A DNA stretch of 42,282 nt from an uncultured Pseudovibrio sp. (lineage in GTDB: Bacteria > Pseudomonadota > Alphaproteobacteria > Rhizobiales > Stappiaceae): contig CANNAV010000020.1 of NCBI GenBank assembly GCA_947502585.1, positions 1 to 42,282 on the forward strand, given 5' to 3'. Positions 1 through 7,295 of the stretch are shown piece by piece. The notes beneath the pieces were generated by a model that saw nothing but the letters and a program-made list of their open reading frames with translations, ran no database searches and was not told the DNA's origin. Position 1 is the stretch's first letter. Every line of letters begins with the position of its first letter. The position numbers were made by a program, and so were the translations under genes.

Positions 1-138
1 AACTATCTCTCAAACCGGGTATTTGAGACCTGGGAAGATATTGTTGATGCATGTTGCCATGCCTGGAACCGATTAATTGCTGAAACAGGGCGGATCAAAA
101 CAATTGCATCACGGGACTGGGCAATAACAGGTCAATGA
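1..138 (+). mobile_element. IS630-family transposase, C-terminal end (partial)
   Basis: Frame 1 is open from the window edge to a TGA at 136-138. It encodes 45 residues that include the segments NRVFETWEDIVDACCHAWN and RIKTIASRDWA. This is the typical C-terminus of the DDE transposase of IS630-type elements (F-x-S/T-x-E/D-DIVD-x-CC-x-AWN, then an I-x-S-I-x-x-RDW ending). The remainder lies outside the window. The right end of the element is probably within about 20 bases after the stop, near GGTATAAC at 150-157, but no inverted repeat can be matched without the left end. Family assignment is from recognised sequence similarity. Confidence 0.75.
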
Positions 139-442
139 TTATGCAGATTGGTATAACAAGCAAGAAAACTCCACAGCTCACTAAGTTTATTGGAAGATTT
201 CTCCGGTTTTATATAATCAAATCCCCCCTCTACTTATCCAGGTAAATAACATTCCAAAAAATGAATATTTATCTGCGTATCGAAATTATTTTCACGAACT
301 TGAGTTTAACAGTTCAATATTGCAAAGCACCTTTACAAAAACCAATACAAAATAGAGGTTTCCATTGCTGAAACTGATTTTTAACACTTCCAGTATTATT
401 TGCGTTGCAGCATATTTATTCTACTCCTGAGATAATTCTTTC
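139..442. other. AT-rich intergenic region upstream of the F420 operon
   Basis: About 300 bases lie between the IS630 remnant and the first F420 gene. The stretch is clearly richer in A/T than the genes to the right. No open frame resembles a protein and no strong hairpin is seen. It may hold the edge of the IS element and upstream promoter sequence for cofG. Confidence 0.5.
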
Positions 443-470
443 TTGACTAACTGCCAGTTGCAGATATTTT
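443..470 (+). promoter_or_regulatory. candidate promoter of the F420 operon
   Basis: TTGACT at 443-448 and TATTTT at 465-470 are separated by 16 bases, a sigma-70-like arrangement immediately before the cofG ribosome binding site. If it is real, the TTG at 443 cannot be the translation start and cofG begins at the ATG at 488. The leader would be very short, because the start site would fall near 477, close to the Shine-Dalgarno sequence. This is a weak prediction by eye. Confidence 0.3.
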
Positions 471-487
471 TACCTAGAGGTAAAAAT

Positions 488-1627
488 ATGCTGACTGCTG
501 ACCAAGCGCGACACCTGGGGGAAGTGCAAGGCTCGGATCTTCGGGATCTGATGCAACAGGCTGCTGCAGTAAAGCTTCAGTATTGGGGCAACACTGTCAC
601 CTACTCCCGTAAAGTTTTTGCACCACTGACAAACATGTGCCGGGATACCTGCACGTATTGCACATTTGTCAAACACCCCAGTTCACCTGAAGCTCACATC
701 ATGACACCCGGGCAAGTGATGCGCACGGCGCGTCAGGGTGAAGAGACAGGGTGCAAGGAACTGCTGTTTAGTCTGGGTGAGAAGCCTGAGCTGCGCTACG
801 AGCAGGCGAAAGCCGCACTGGCCACGCTTGGCTATAGCTCCATGGTCAGCTATCTGGCGGATGCCTGTGAGATGGTGCTACGGGAAACAACTCTCCTGCC
901 CCACGTGAATGCGGGTACGCTGAGTGACGAGGAGATTGATCAGCTTCGCCCCTTTGCAGCCTCCATGGGTATGATGCTTGAGACCACCAGCCGCCGTTTG
1001 ATGAAAGCCGGTCAACCGCATTACGGCTGTCCGGATAAGTCCCCTGTCCAGCGTTTGCGGACATTGGAGCGGGCTGGCCAGAAGAAAATTCCGTTCACCA
1101 CCGGCTTGCTGATCGGCATTGGCGAGACATGGGAAGAGCGGATTGAAGCGCTCCAGGCGATCAGCGAGAGCCATGCGCGCCACGGCCATATTCAGGAAGT
1201 GATCATCCAGAATTTCCAACGAAAGCCGGGTATCGGGATGGAGAACCATCCTGAACCGACACTGGATGACATATTGCGTACGCTGGCCGTTACCCGGTTG
1301 ATCCTCTCGCCTGAGATCAGTCTTCAGGCACCGCCAAATCTGAACGAGCGGCATATGGAGTATCTGAGTGCGGGCATCAACGACTGGGGTGGTATTTCGC
1401 CGGTTACCATTGATTTTATCAACCCTCAGCACTGCTGGCCTGTGATTGATGAGCTTGCTCAATCTACCCGGCTGGCAGGGCAGAAACTGGAAGAGCGTCT
1501 GACCGTCTACCCAGGCTATCTGCTCGACAAGACTGACTTTGTTGATCATGCCGTGCTTTCAAAATCACAAGGGCTTTGGAAACAGATGGGGTCACCTGAC
1601 TCTCTTCACTCAGGAGACTCCCTATGA
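488..1627 (+). CDS. cofG: 7,8-didemethyl-8-hydroxy-5-deazariboflavin synthase, CofG subunit
   Basis: This radical-SAM protein works with CofH to make Fo, the deazaflavin chromophore of coenzyme F420, in the cytoplasm. CofG carries out the second radical step, ring closure of the tyrosine-ribityl-uracil adduct. The cluster motif CRDTCTYC (C51, C55, C58) has the C-x3-C-x2-C spacing of the family. NSETGVL-type features are absent, and the rest follows CofG: FSLGEKPE, LPHVNAGT, TGLLIGIGET and APPNLN. The length of about 379 aa fits the stand-alone subunit rather than the fused FbiC of actinobacteria. The ATG at 488 is chosen because AGAGGT lies 6-7 bases before it; an in-frame TTG at 443 has no such site. 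The stop overlaps the cofH start (ATGA), which suggests translational coupling. This is the first gene of a six-gene F420 operon. Confidence 0.93.
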   Translation: MLTADQARHLGEVQGSDLRDLMQQAAAVKLQYWGNTVTYSRKVFAPLTNMCRDTCTYCTFVKHPSSPEAHIMTPGQVMRTARQGEETGCKELLFSLGEKPELRYEQAKAALATLGYSSMVSYLADACEMVLRETTLLPHVNAGTLSDEEIDQLRPFAASMGMMLETTSRRLMKAGQPHYGCPDKSPVQRLRTLERAGQKKIPFTTGLLIGIGETWEERIEALQAISESHARHGHIQEVIIQNFQRKPGIGMENHPEPTLDDILRTLAVTRLILSPEISLQAPPNLNERHMEYLSAGINDWGGISPVTIDFINPQHCWPVIDELAQSTRLAGQKLEERLTVYPGYLLDKTDFVDHAVLSKSQGLWKQMGSPDSLHSGDSL

Positions 1628-3024
1628 CCCTTCACAGTTTCTCACAGGGCACGAATGATACGCTGGGGTTTTACAATGTCAGTGCGCCGATTCGCGACAT
1701 TTTGAGCAAGGCACTGGCAGGTGTTGAGATTTCTCAGGCTGAAGGTGAGTGCCTGTTCCGCACCAACGCAGAAGAGTTTCCCGCTGTTGCTTATGTAGCG
1801 GACACGCTTCGACAGCGCAGAAATGGTGATCGGGTGGGTTTTGTCGTCAACCGGAACATCAACTTCACCAATGTGTGCTACATGGGCTGCAAATTCTGCG
1901 GATTTGCCAGGCGAACCGAAGATCCGGGCGCCGAATGGCTGGTTCCTGAACAGGTTGTGGCACGGGCGCAGGAAGCATGGGACCGGGGGGCAACTGAGGT
2001 CTGTATTCAGGGTGGGTTGCACCCGAAAATGGAGGGCACCTATTACCGCGAGATGGTACTGGCGATCAAAAAAGCTCTGCCGGACATGCATATCCATGCG
2101 TTTTCACCGTTTGAGGTGTGGTATGGCGCGGCGAAGACCAGGCAGTCTTACACGGAGTTTCTTCAAGATCTGAAAGACTGTGGGCTGGGCTCTCTTCCCG
2201 GTACAGCGGCTGAAATTCTGGATACAGAAATTCGCCAGCAGCTAACCCGCAACAAGCTGAGCACCGAGAAGTGGGTGGAGATCATCAAATCCGCGCATGA
2301 GGTTGGCATTCCGACCACCGCAACAATCATGTACGGCCATATAGACAGACCAGAGCACTGGGCAGCTCACATCGCCTTGCTGCGAGATATTCAGAAGGAA
2401 ACCAGAGGCTTTACCGAGCTGGTGCCACTGAGCTTCGTTCATTCAGAAAGCCCGCTTTATACGCTGGACCCGGAAAACGTGCGCCCCGGTCCGACAGGTC
2501 TGGAGGTACGCAAGATGCACGCAGTTTCTCGGATTATGCTGCACGGCTGGATTGACAATATTCAGGTCTCCTGGACCAAGCTTGGTGCTGAGTTTGCCTC
2601 CGGTCTTTTGCAATGCGGCGTGAATGATCTGGGCGGCACCTTGATGAACGAGAGCATTTCCCGTGCTGCTGGCGCAGCTCATGGTCAGGAAATCACAGCC
2701 TATGAGATGTGCCAGATCATTCAGGAAGCAGGCAGAGTTCCTGTTCAGCGCAATACAATTTATGACGTGATCAATGATTTTACGGATGGATTGCCAAAAC
2801 AACAAATGCCACTGGTTACGCGTGCAAACTCAGGGCTTTTGAACTTCCTGACCGAGGCTGACGGCGCGCCTGTACAAACGGCCGGGGGGGGGGGGCTGGA
2901 TGAGCACAAACACACCTGTCAAAGTCACTTTGATTGCCGGCGGTGTCGGCGGCGCGAAAATGGCGGAGGGTCTGTACCAACTGGAGAATGCAAAGCTTTC
3001 CATCATCGGGAACATTGCAGATGA
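1624..3024 (+). CDS. cofH: Fo synthase, CofH subunit (5-amino-6-(D-ribitylamino)uracil-tyrosine transferase), with out-of-frame tail
   Basis: CofH is the radical-SAM partner of CofG; it joins a tyrosine-derived radical to 5-amino-6-ribitylaminouracil. The motif CYMGCKFC (C85, C89, C92) binds the 4Fe-4S cluster. Other family signatures are NRNINFTNVC, CIQGGLHP, HAFSPFEV and LPGTAAEIL. The expected protein ends about 425 residues in, near VQTA. There a run of 12 G (2884-2895) shifts the frame, so translation runs about 43 further residues through the start of cofD in the wrong frame. With 13 or 10 G it would stop at the TGA of ATGA at 2900-2903, the same junction style as other genes of this operon. 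The extra tail (rich in Cys, Arg and His) is therefore probably not native, or it reflects phase variation or a homopolymer sequencing error. Confidence 0.88.
   Translation: MTLHSFSQGTNDTLGFYNVSAPIRDILSKALAGVEISQAEGECLFRTNAEEFPAVAYVADTLRQRRNGDRVGFVVNRNINFTNVCYMGCKFCGFARRTEDPGAEWLVPEQVVARAQEAWDRGATEVCIQGGLHPKMEGTYYREMVLAIKKALPDMHIHAFSPFEVWYGAAKTRQSYTEFLQDLKDCGLGSLPGTAAEILDTEIRQQLTRNKLSTEKWVEIIKSAHEVGIPTTATIMYGHIDRPEHWAAHIALLRDIQKETRGFTELVPLSFVHSESPLYTLDPENVRPGPTGLEVRKMHAVSRIMLHGWIDNIQVSWTKLGAEFASGLLQCGVNDLGGTLMNESISRAAGAAHGQEITAYEMCQIIQEAGRVPVQRNTIYDVINDFTDGLPKQQMPLVTRANSGLLNFLTEADGAPVQTAGGGGLDEHKHTCQSHFDCRRCRRRENGGGSVPTGECKAFHHREHCR
2884..2895 (+). repeat. poly-G tract (12 G) at the cofH/cofD junction
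   Basis: Twelve consecutive G residues lie 4 bases before the cofD ATG (2900). In the given sequence they are read as four glycine codons by cofH. Tract length sets the outcome for cofH. Ten or 13 G give a stop overlapping the cofD ATG. Eleven or 14 G place cofH in frame with cofD, giving a fusion. Twelve G give an extended out-of-frame tail. The tract also occupies the position of the cofD ribosome binding site. Slippage in the cell and a sequencing error in the homopolymer are both possible. Confidence 0.9.
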
Positions 3025-3883
3025 CGATGCTTTCCACGGTCTCTGGGTTTCACCGGACATAGACACCCTCACCTACACTCTTGCTGATGTGATTGACCGC
3101 CGGCAGGGGTGGGGCGTGGCCGATGAAGGTCACCGCGCTTTGGATACGCTGTCAAAACTGGGTGACGATACGTGGATGTCACTGGGAGATCGTGATTTAG
3201 GCCTGCACATCTACCGCACACATCGACGCCGTCAGGGGGATCGTCCCACGCTTATTGCACGCGATATCGCCAAGAGCTTTGGCCTTGAATGCGCAATGAT
3301 TTTGCCGACGGACGACATAGTTCAAACGCGCGTCAGGACGGATGCGGGCTGGCTGAGTTTTCAGGAGTACTTCGTCAAAGAGCGGTGTGCACCTGATGTT
3401 CGGGAGCTGCACTACAATCATATCAGCGACGCACATGCGACCGGGGAAGCCCTGTGCGCACTTTGGGAGGCCGATCTGATTGTGATTGCGCCAAGCAATC
3501 CCCTCGTGAGTATTATGCCAATCCTGAAAGTACCCGGTATTCTGGAAGCGGTAAAGGCTTCCAAAGCTCCAAAGATTGGCGTTTCACCGATCATCAATGG
3601 CGGTGTCGTGAAAGGCCCGGCTGACCGAATGCTGACTTCCCTTGGCTATGACGCATCAGCCTTTGGCGTGGCCCAGATCTATGCAGATTTTCTGGAGTTC
3701 TTCGTGATTGACCACTCAGATGAGCATCATGTAACTGGCATCAACGGTCTTGGTCTGAGAACCTTTGTGGATACTATTCTCATGAAGACCCGAGAAGACA
3801 AACGCCGGCTGGCTGCGGCGTTGCTCTCAGTTTCCGGTGTTCTCAGCGAAAAAGCATCCGAAGTTCAGGAGCCGGGCGCATGA
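2900..3883 (+). CDS. cofD: 2-phospho-L-lactate transferase-type CofD (F420-0 synthase)
   Basis: CofD transfers the phospho-lactyl (or phosphoenolpyruvyl / phosphoglyceryl) group from the guanosine-diphospho intermediate made by CofC onto Fo, giving F420-0 or a variant. The N-terminal nucleotide-binding segment AGGVGGAKMAEGL (residues 13-25) and the later IAPSNPLVSIMPIL and GVSPIINGGVVKGPADRM match the CofD/FbiA family. The length of 327 aa is normal. No purine-type Shine-Dalgarno is present other than the G-tract just before the ATG. The stop overlaps the cofC start. Which phospho-acid is used cannot be read from the sequence by eye. Confidence 0.92.
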   Translation: MSTNTPVKVTLIAGGVGGAKMAEGLYQLENAKLSIIGNIADDDAFHGLWVSPDIDTLTYTLADVIDRRQGWGVADEGHRALDTLSKLGDDTWMSLGDRDLGLHIYRTHRRRQGDRPTLIARDIAKSFGLECAMILPTDDIVQTRVRTDAGWLSFQEYFVKERCAPDVRELHYNHISDAHATGEALCALWEADLIVIAPSNPLVSIMPILKVPGILEAVKASKAPKIGVSPIINGGVVKGPADRMLTSLGYDASAFGVAQIYADFLEFFVIDHSDEHHVTGINGLGLRTFVDTILMKTREDKRRLAAALLSVSGVLSEKASEVQEPGA

Positions 3884-4530
3884 TGGAAACCGCCTTCAAA
3901 ACGCTTGTTGTGGTTCCGGTCAAAGACTTTGCGAGGGCCAAGTCGCGCCTTGGGCCGGACCTTGATGCCGGAGAACGGGCCATCGTGGCAGCAAACTTAT
4001 TTGCGCGCACCATTGCCTTCCTGCAGGACGCTAAGGCACGCAGCAGCACTGCCTTTGACATCGCTGTCGTGACCAGTTCAACAGATATCGCAAAAACCGT
4101 GAATGAGCATCGCCTTCACCTGATCCCGGAGGGACAGGAAGATGGACTGAACTCTGCACTGACGACCGCGGCCTCTTGGGCGAAAGCGCATAGCTATGAA
4201 ACACTTTGTGTTTTGCCTGCTGATATCGCCGCGCCTGACTTTGGTGAATTTGGGCGACTTCTGAGCCTTGCTGGTTCTCCTGGTTCACTGGTTCTGTGCC
4301 CCGCGGATGATCGCGGCACCAACGTGCTGATTGTCACGCCGCCGGATGCTATCTCGTTCACTTATGGCTGTTTGTCTTTTCTGAAACATCAGGCCCAGGC
4401 GGCGGAGCACGGTTTGGACTGCGTGATCGCCCCCTCCTCCGCCTTTTCCAGAGATATCGACTATATGGAAGACTTAAGCGAACATCAGCTCCGGCTCCTT
4501 ACAAAACGTGCTGAACGGAGAGCTGTTTGA
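3880..4530 (+). CDS. cofC: CofC-type guanylyltransferase (2-phospho-L-lactate or related substrate)
   Basis: CofC activates a phospho-acid (2-phospholactate, phosphoenolpyruvate or 3-phosphoglycerate, depending on the lineage) with GTP for use by CofD. The protein has the MobA-like nucleotidyltransferase fold. Visible markers are VVPVKDFARAKSRLGP near the N-terminus (residues 10-25), IAVVTSS, EGQEDGLNSAL and the metal-site region LPADIA. The length of 216 aa is typical. ATGATG at 3880-3885 overlaps the cofD stop; either ATG may be used. The gene sits between cofD and cofE, as expected for the pathway. Confidence 0.9.
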   Translation: MMETAFKTLVVVPVKDFARAKSRLGPDLDAGERAIVAANLFARTIAFLQDAKARSSTAFDIAVVTSSTDIAKTVNEHRLHLIPEGQEDGLNSALTTAASWAKAHSYETLCVLPADIAAPDFGEFGRLLSLAGSPGSLVLCPADDRGTNVLIVTPPDAISFTYGCLSFLKHQAQAAEHGLDCVIAPSSAFSRDIDYMEDLSEHQLRLLTKRAERRAV

Positions 4531-5300
4531 TGCATACACTTTCCATGCACGCGATTCCCAATATTCCGGAAATTAATCCCGGTGATGACCTTGCTGCCAT
4601 TTTAGGCGATGCCATTGAGGCGGCGGGGCTTTCTTTGCGGGACGGTGACGTTCTGACATCCGCGCACAAGATTTTCTCCAAAGCCGAAGGACGCATTGTG
4701 AGACTGGCAGATGTCATCCCTTCCAAAGACGCGCAAACCTATGCTGCTGAGCTGAACAAAGATCCGCGGAAGGTTGAGGTGATCCTGCAGGAAAGCACAC
4801 GCGTGGTTCGCCATTTCAGACGTCCGGCACAAAGTGAAGGGACGATGATCTGCGAGCACCGGCTTGGTTTCATCTCTGCCAATGCTGCAGTGGATGAATC
4901 CAACAGCGGTGCGGATGAAACACTTATTTTGCTGCCTGAAGATCCTGATGCGAGTGCAGCGCGTATGCAGACAGCTCTTTCCAGGCGCTTTAACGCTGGG
5001 ATCGGCTTTGCCATAACGGACACATTCGGACGACCCTGGCGACTTGGCCAGCTGAATGTGGCTGTGGGGCTTGCGGGCGTTCCCGCAACAATCAAAGAAC
5101 AAGGCACCCTGGATGCCCATGGGCGTTTGCTCAGCGTGACCGAACCGGCCTTTGCAGATGAATTGGCTGCGGCTTCCGGGCTTGTGATCAGCAAAGCAGG
5201 GCAGACACCTGTTGTGCTTTTCCGCGGACTGAACTGGACGTCAGAAGCAAGCTCGGCACAGGATTTAATAAGACCTAAGAAGGAGGACATGTTCCGATGA
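4530..5300 (+). CDS. cofE: coenzyme F420-0:L-glutamate ligase
   Basis: CofE adds gamma-linked glutamate residues to F420-0 using GTP. Family signatures are [16 protein letters not shown] near residues 40-55 and [22 protein letters not shown] in the middle. With about 256 aa it is the single-domain, archaeal-type enzyme; it lacks the C-terminal nitroreductase domain of mycobacterial FbiB, which reduces dehydro-F420-0. The ATG at 4530 shares one base with the cofC stop (TGATG) and has GGAG about 10 bases upstream; a TTG at 4527 is the alternative. The stop overlaps the next start. Confidence 0.92.
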   Translation: MHTLSMHAIPNIPEINPGDDLAAILGDAIEAAGLSLRDGDVLTSAHKIFSKAEGRIVRLADVIPSKDAQTYAAELNKDPRKVEVILQESTRVVRHFRRPAQSEGTMICEHRLGFISANAAVDESNSGADETLILLPEDPDASAARMQTALSRRFNAGIGFAITDTFGRPWRLGQLNVAVGLAGVPATIKEQGTLDAHGRLLSVTEPAFADELAAASGLVISKAGQTPVVLFRGLNWTSEASSAQDLIRPKKEDMFR

Positions 5301-5965
5301 CTTTAGCGATTATCGGAGGAACCGGGCCACAGGGGCAGGGTCTTGCACTCAGGTTTGCCCGTGCGGGAGTTTCCGTTGCACTTGGCTCCCGTGATGCAGC
5401 TCGCGGCAAGGAGATTGCTTCAGAGCTGATGGCCAGGCTCCCGGAAGGCTCTGCACAGATCGACGGCATGGGCAATGAAGATGCAGTGGTGGCCTCCGGC
5501 GAGTGTGTGATGCTTGCTGTGCCTTATGCGGCGCACGATGCAACACTTGATGCCCTGAAGCCGCTTCTTGCTGGCAAGATCCTGATTGACATTGTTGTTC
5601 CGCTTGCTCCTGGTGACCCGAAGACCGTTGAAATGCCGCCGGAAGGATCTGCTACTGAGGCTGCACAGGCTTTGCTTGGACCGGACATTCCTGTTGTCGG
5701 CGCATTGCACAACGTTTCAGCCACGACACTGAGCAATCTGGACTGGCCGATCAACTGCGACATCCTCGTGTGCGGTGACAGCCTGGCCGCCCGCAGGGTG
5801 GTGATGGAGCTGGTGAACAAGCTGCACGTTAAAACCTACAATAGCGGCAATGCAAAAGCAGCACGCTGTATAGAAGCGATCACCCCGATCCTCATTCGTC
5901 AGAACATTTCAAAAGCCGTGCCGTTCACACATGCGGGCATCCGCATCTGGGCACCGGATCACTAA
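5297..5965 (+). CDS. npdG: NADPH:F420 oxidoreductase (F420-dependent NADP reductase)
   Basis: The enzyme moves hydride between NADPH and F420, and in a heterotroph probably makes F420H2. The protein begins directly with a dinucleotide-binding fold, [15 protein letters not shown], where residues 7-13 form the glycine-rich loop. LGSRDAARG (around residue 30) supplies the positively charged pocket for the NADP 2'-phosphate. [10 protein letters not shown] and [22 protein letters not shown] are typical of the NpdG/Fno family. The length of 222 aa is normal. A strong Shine-Dalgarno, AGGAGG at 5281-5286, lies 10 bases before the ATG inside the end of cofE. It is the last gene of the overlapping operon. 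Confidence 0.92.
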   Translation: MTLAIIGGTGPQGQGLALRFARAGVSVALGSRDAARGKEIASELMARLPEGSAQIDGMGNEDAVVASGECVMLAVPYAAHDATLDALKPLLAGKILIDIVVPLAPGDPKTVEMPPEGSATEAAQALLGPDIPVVGALHNVSATTLSNLDWPINCDILVCGDSLAARRVVMELVNKLHVKTYNSGNAKAARCIEAITPILIRQNISKAVPFTHAGIRIWAPDH

Positions 5966-5980
5966 GAATTTTCAGCGTTT

Positions 5981-6017
5981 CCCCCATTGAAAGCCAATGC
6001 CCATTTTCAAAAGGGGG
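5981..6017 (+). terminator. hairpin between npdG and the F420-dependent oxidoreductase gene
   Basis: CCCCC (5981-5985) pairs with GGGGG (6013-6017), and TTGAAA (5987-5992) pairs with TTTCAA (6005-6010). The apical loop is 12 bases with a small internal mismatch. The sequence after it is A/T-rich (ATATATTTT) but has no pure U-run. It could end most transcripts of the F420 operon, act as an attenuator, or protect the 3' end of the upstream message. Confidence 0.5.
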
Positions 6018-6060
6018 ATATATTTTAAACAACGCCTTACTATTTGTGGAGGAGACACAC

Positions 6061-7095
6061 ATGGATTTTGGTATTTGCTTTAAAGGATTTGTTGAACCAG
6101 AGTGCGCAAAAGCTCTGGTTCGTCAGGCTGAAAATGCCGGTTTTAAATATTGCTGGTTCTACGACAGCCATATCCTGTGGCGTGAGAGCTTTGTAGCCAT
6201 GGCCATGTGCATGGAACACACCAAAAACATGCGTTTTGGACCGTGTGTGACCAACCCGAACACTCGCGACTGGTCGCATGCCGCCAGCCTGTTTGGTTCG
6301 CTTGCCAGGCAATCCGGCGGGCGTTTTGATATCGGTCTGGGTCGCGGGGACAGTGCAGTGCGTGTAATGGGCAGGAAGCCTGCTACGCTGAAGCGTCTGG
6401 AAGAATTTACTCACACTGTGAAAGCCCTGATCCGCGGTGAAGAAGCTCAGTATGGTGAATGCCCTGAGCCGGTGAAGTTCCCATGGGCTGATGGTTATGA
6501 GCTCCCTGTCTGGGTTGCTGCGTACGGTCCGAAAGCGCTGAACTCTGCCGGGCGGGTGGGTGACGGCCTTATTTTGCAAATCGCAGAGCCTGGCATTTGT
6601 AAATGGCTTGGCGACCAGGCTGTTGCTGCTGGTGAGGCAGCTGACCGTGACATGTGCAATTTCGGCATTATGGCAGCTGCACCGGCGCATACAGGTACTT
6701 TGGAAGAAGGTATTGAGAAAACCAGGTGGTTCCCTGCCATGGTTGGTAACCACGTAGCTGATATCGTTGAGAAATATGGTTCAGACAACGATCAGGTGCC
6801 AGCAAGCCTGACCTCTTACATTGAGAATCGTCGCGGCTATGACTACTCCAGACACGGGCAGAGCGACAACCCGTTCCTCGATTTCATTACAGATGATATC
6901 GTCGAAAGCTTTGCCGTTCTCGGCCCGCCTGACAACCACATCGAAAAGCTCAACAAGCTGAAAGATGCAGGCATCACTCAGTTCAATATCTATCTGGACA
7001 GTGGTGACGAAGAGAAGATCATTGCAGATTACGGCGAAAAAATCATTCCGGTATTTAATGCCGACAATGCAAAAAAGACGGAAACTGTGGGCTAA
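6061..7095 (+). CDS. LLM-class F420-dependent oxidoreductase (CPS_4043-like)
   Basis: This is a luciferase-like monooxygenase-fold protein of about 344 aa, predicted to use F420 or F420H2. It shows the LLM features DFGICFKGF at the start, FYDSHILWRESF (about residues 40-50), GPCVTNPNTRD, GRFDIGLGRGDSAVRVMG (cofactor phosphate region) and VWVAAYGPKALNSAGRVGDG. From memory it best resembles the family described as F420-dependent oxidoreductase, CPS_4043 type; the substrate is unknown. The ATG at 6061 is chosen over a GTG at 6046 because GGAGGAG at 6048-6054 is an ideal ribosome binding site for it. Its place directly after a complete F420 operon supports F420 rather than FMN. A RutR-like regulator follows, which hints at pyrimidine or hydantoin-type metabolism. 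Confidence 0.85.
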   Translation: MDFGICFKGFVEPECAKALVRQAENAGFKYCWFYDSHILWRESFVAMAMCMEHTKNMRFGPCVTNPNTRDWSHAASLFGSLARQSGGRFDIGLGRGDSAVRVMGRKPATLKRLEEFTHTVKALIRGEEAQYGECPEPVKFPWADGYELPVWVAAYGPKALNSAGRVGDGLILQIAEPGICKWLGDQAVAAGEAADRDMCNFGIMAAAPAHTGTLEEGIEKTRWFPAMVGNHVADIVEKYGSDNDQVPASLTSYIENRRGYDYSRHGQSDNPFLDFITDDIVESFAVLGPPDNHIEKLNKLKDAGITQFNIYLDSGDEEKIIADYGEKIIPVFNADNAKKTETVG

Positions 7096-7101
7096 GCAAA
7101 C

Positions 7102-7140
7102 ACGGGCCGGGTTCTATATGCGCCCGGTCTTGTCTTTATC
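7102..7140 (+). terminator. probable Rho-independent terminator
   Basis: CCGGG at 7107-7111 and CCCGG at 7123-7127 form a GC-rich stem shortly after the oxidoreductase stop. It is followed by the T-rich stretch TCTTGTCTTTAT. It would end the transcript before the regulator gene. Confidence 0.55.
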
Positions 7141-7230
7141 GAAAGCATGCCATGTTCATATTCATTCACGCACCAAACTCTGACACTGTATTTCCAGTTG
7201 TATTCCTGTAAAACCGGAGGAGATTTTCGG

Positions 7231-7278
7231 GTGTACGTTCTCATATGCCGAACGGCATTTTTTTGGTCCGGTGCTTAA
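7231..7278 (+). other. possible leader peptide with internal terminator hairpin
   Basis: GGAGGAG (7216-7222) stands 8 bases before a GTG at 7231. That GTG opens a 15-codon reading frame (MYVLICRTAFFWSGA) ending with TAA at 7276-7278. Inside it, ATGCC-GAAC-GGCAT (7245-7258) followed by seven T forms a compact terminator. The regulator ATG follows at 7296. The arrangement resembles transcription attenuation by a translated leader, but no amino-acid bias explains what would be sensed. It may also be chance. Confidence 0.35.
7245..7264 (+). terminator. small intrinsic terminator or attenuator before the TetR gene
   Basis: The 5-bp stem ATGCC/GGCAT with the four-base loop GAAC (7245-7258) is directly followed by a run of T up to 7264. 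It lies within the leader reading frame 7231-7278 and about 30 bases before the regulator start. Confidence 0.55.
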
Positions 7279-7295
7279 CCAATTTGGAAAAGAGT

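Noticed and set aside
443..487. TTG start giving CofG 15 extra residues
   Set aside because: No ribosome binding site precedes it, and the added residues are not CofG-like. The ATG at 488 has AGAGGT at good spacing.
878..1549. 223-codon minus-strand frame opposite cofG
   Set aside because: It is a shadow of cofG with no recognisable domain or ribosome binding site.
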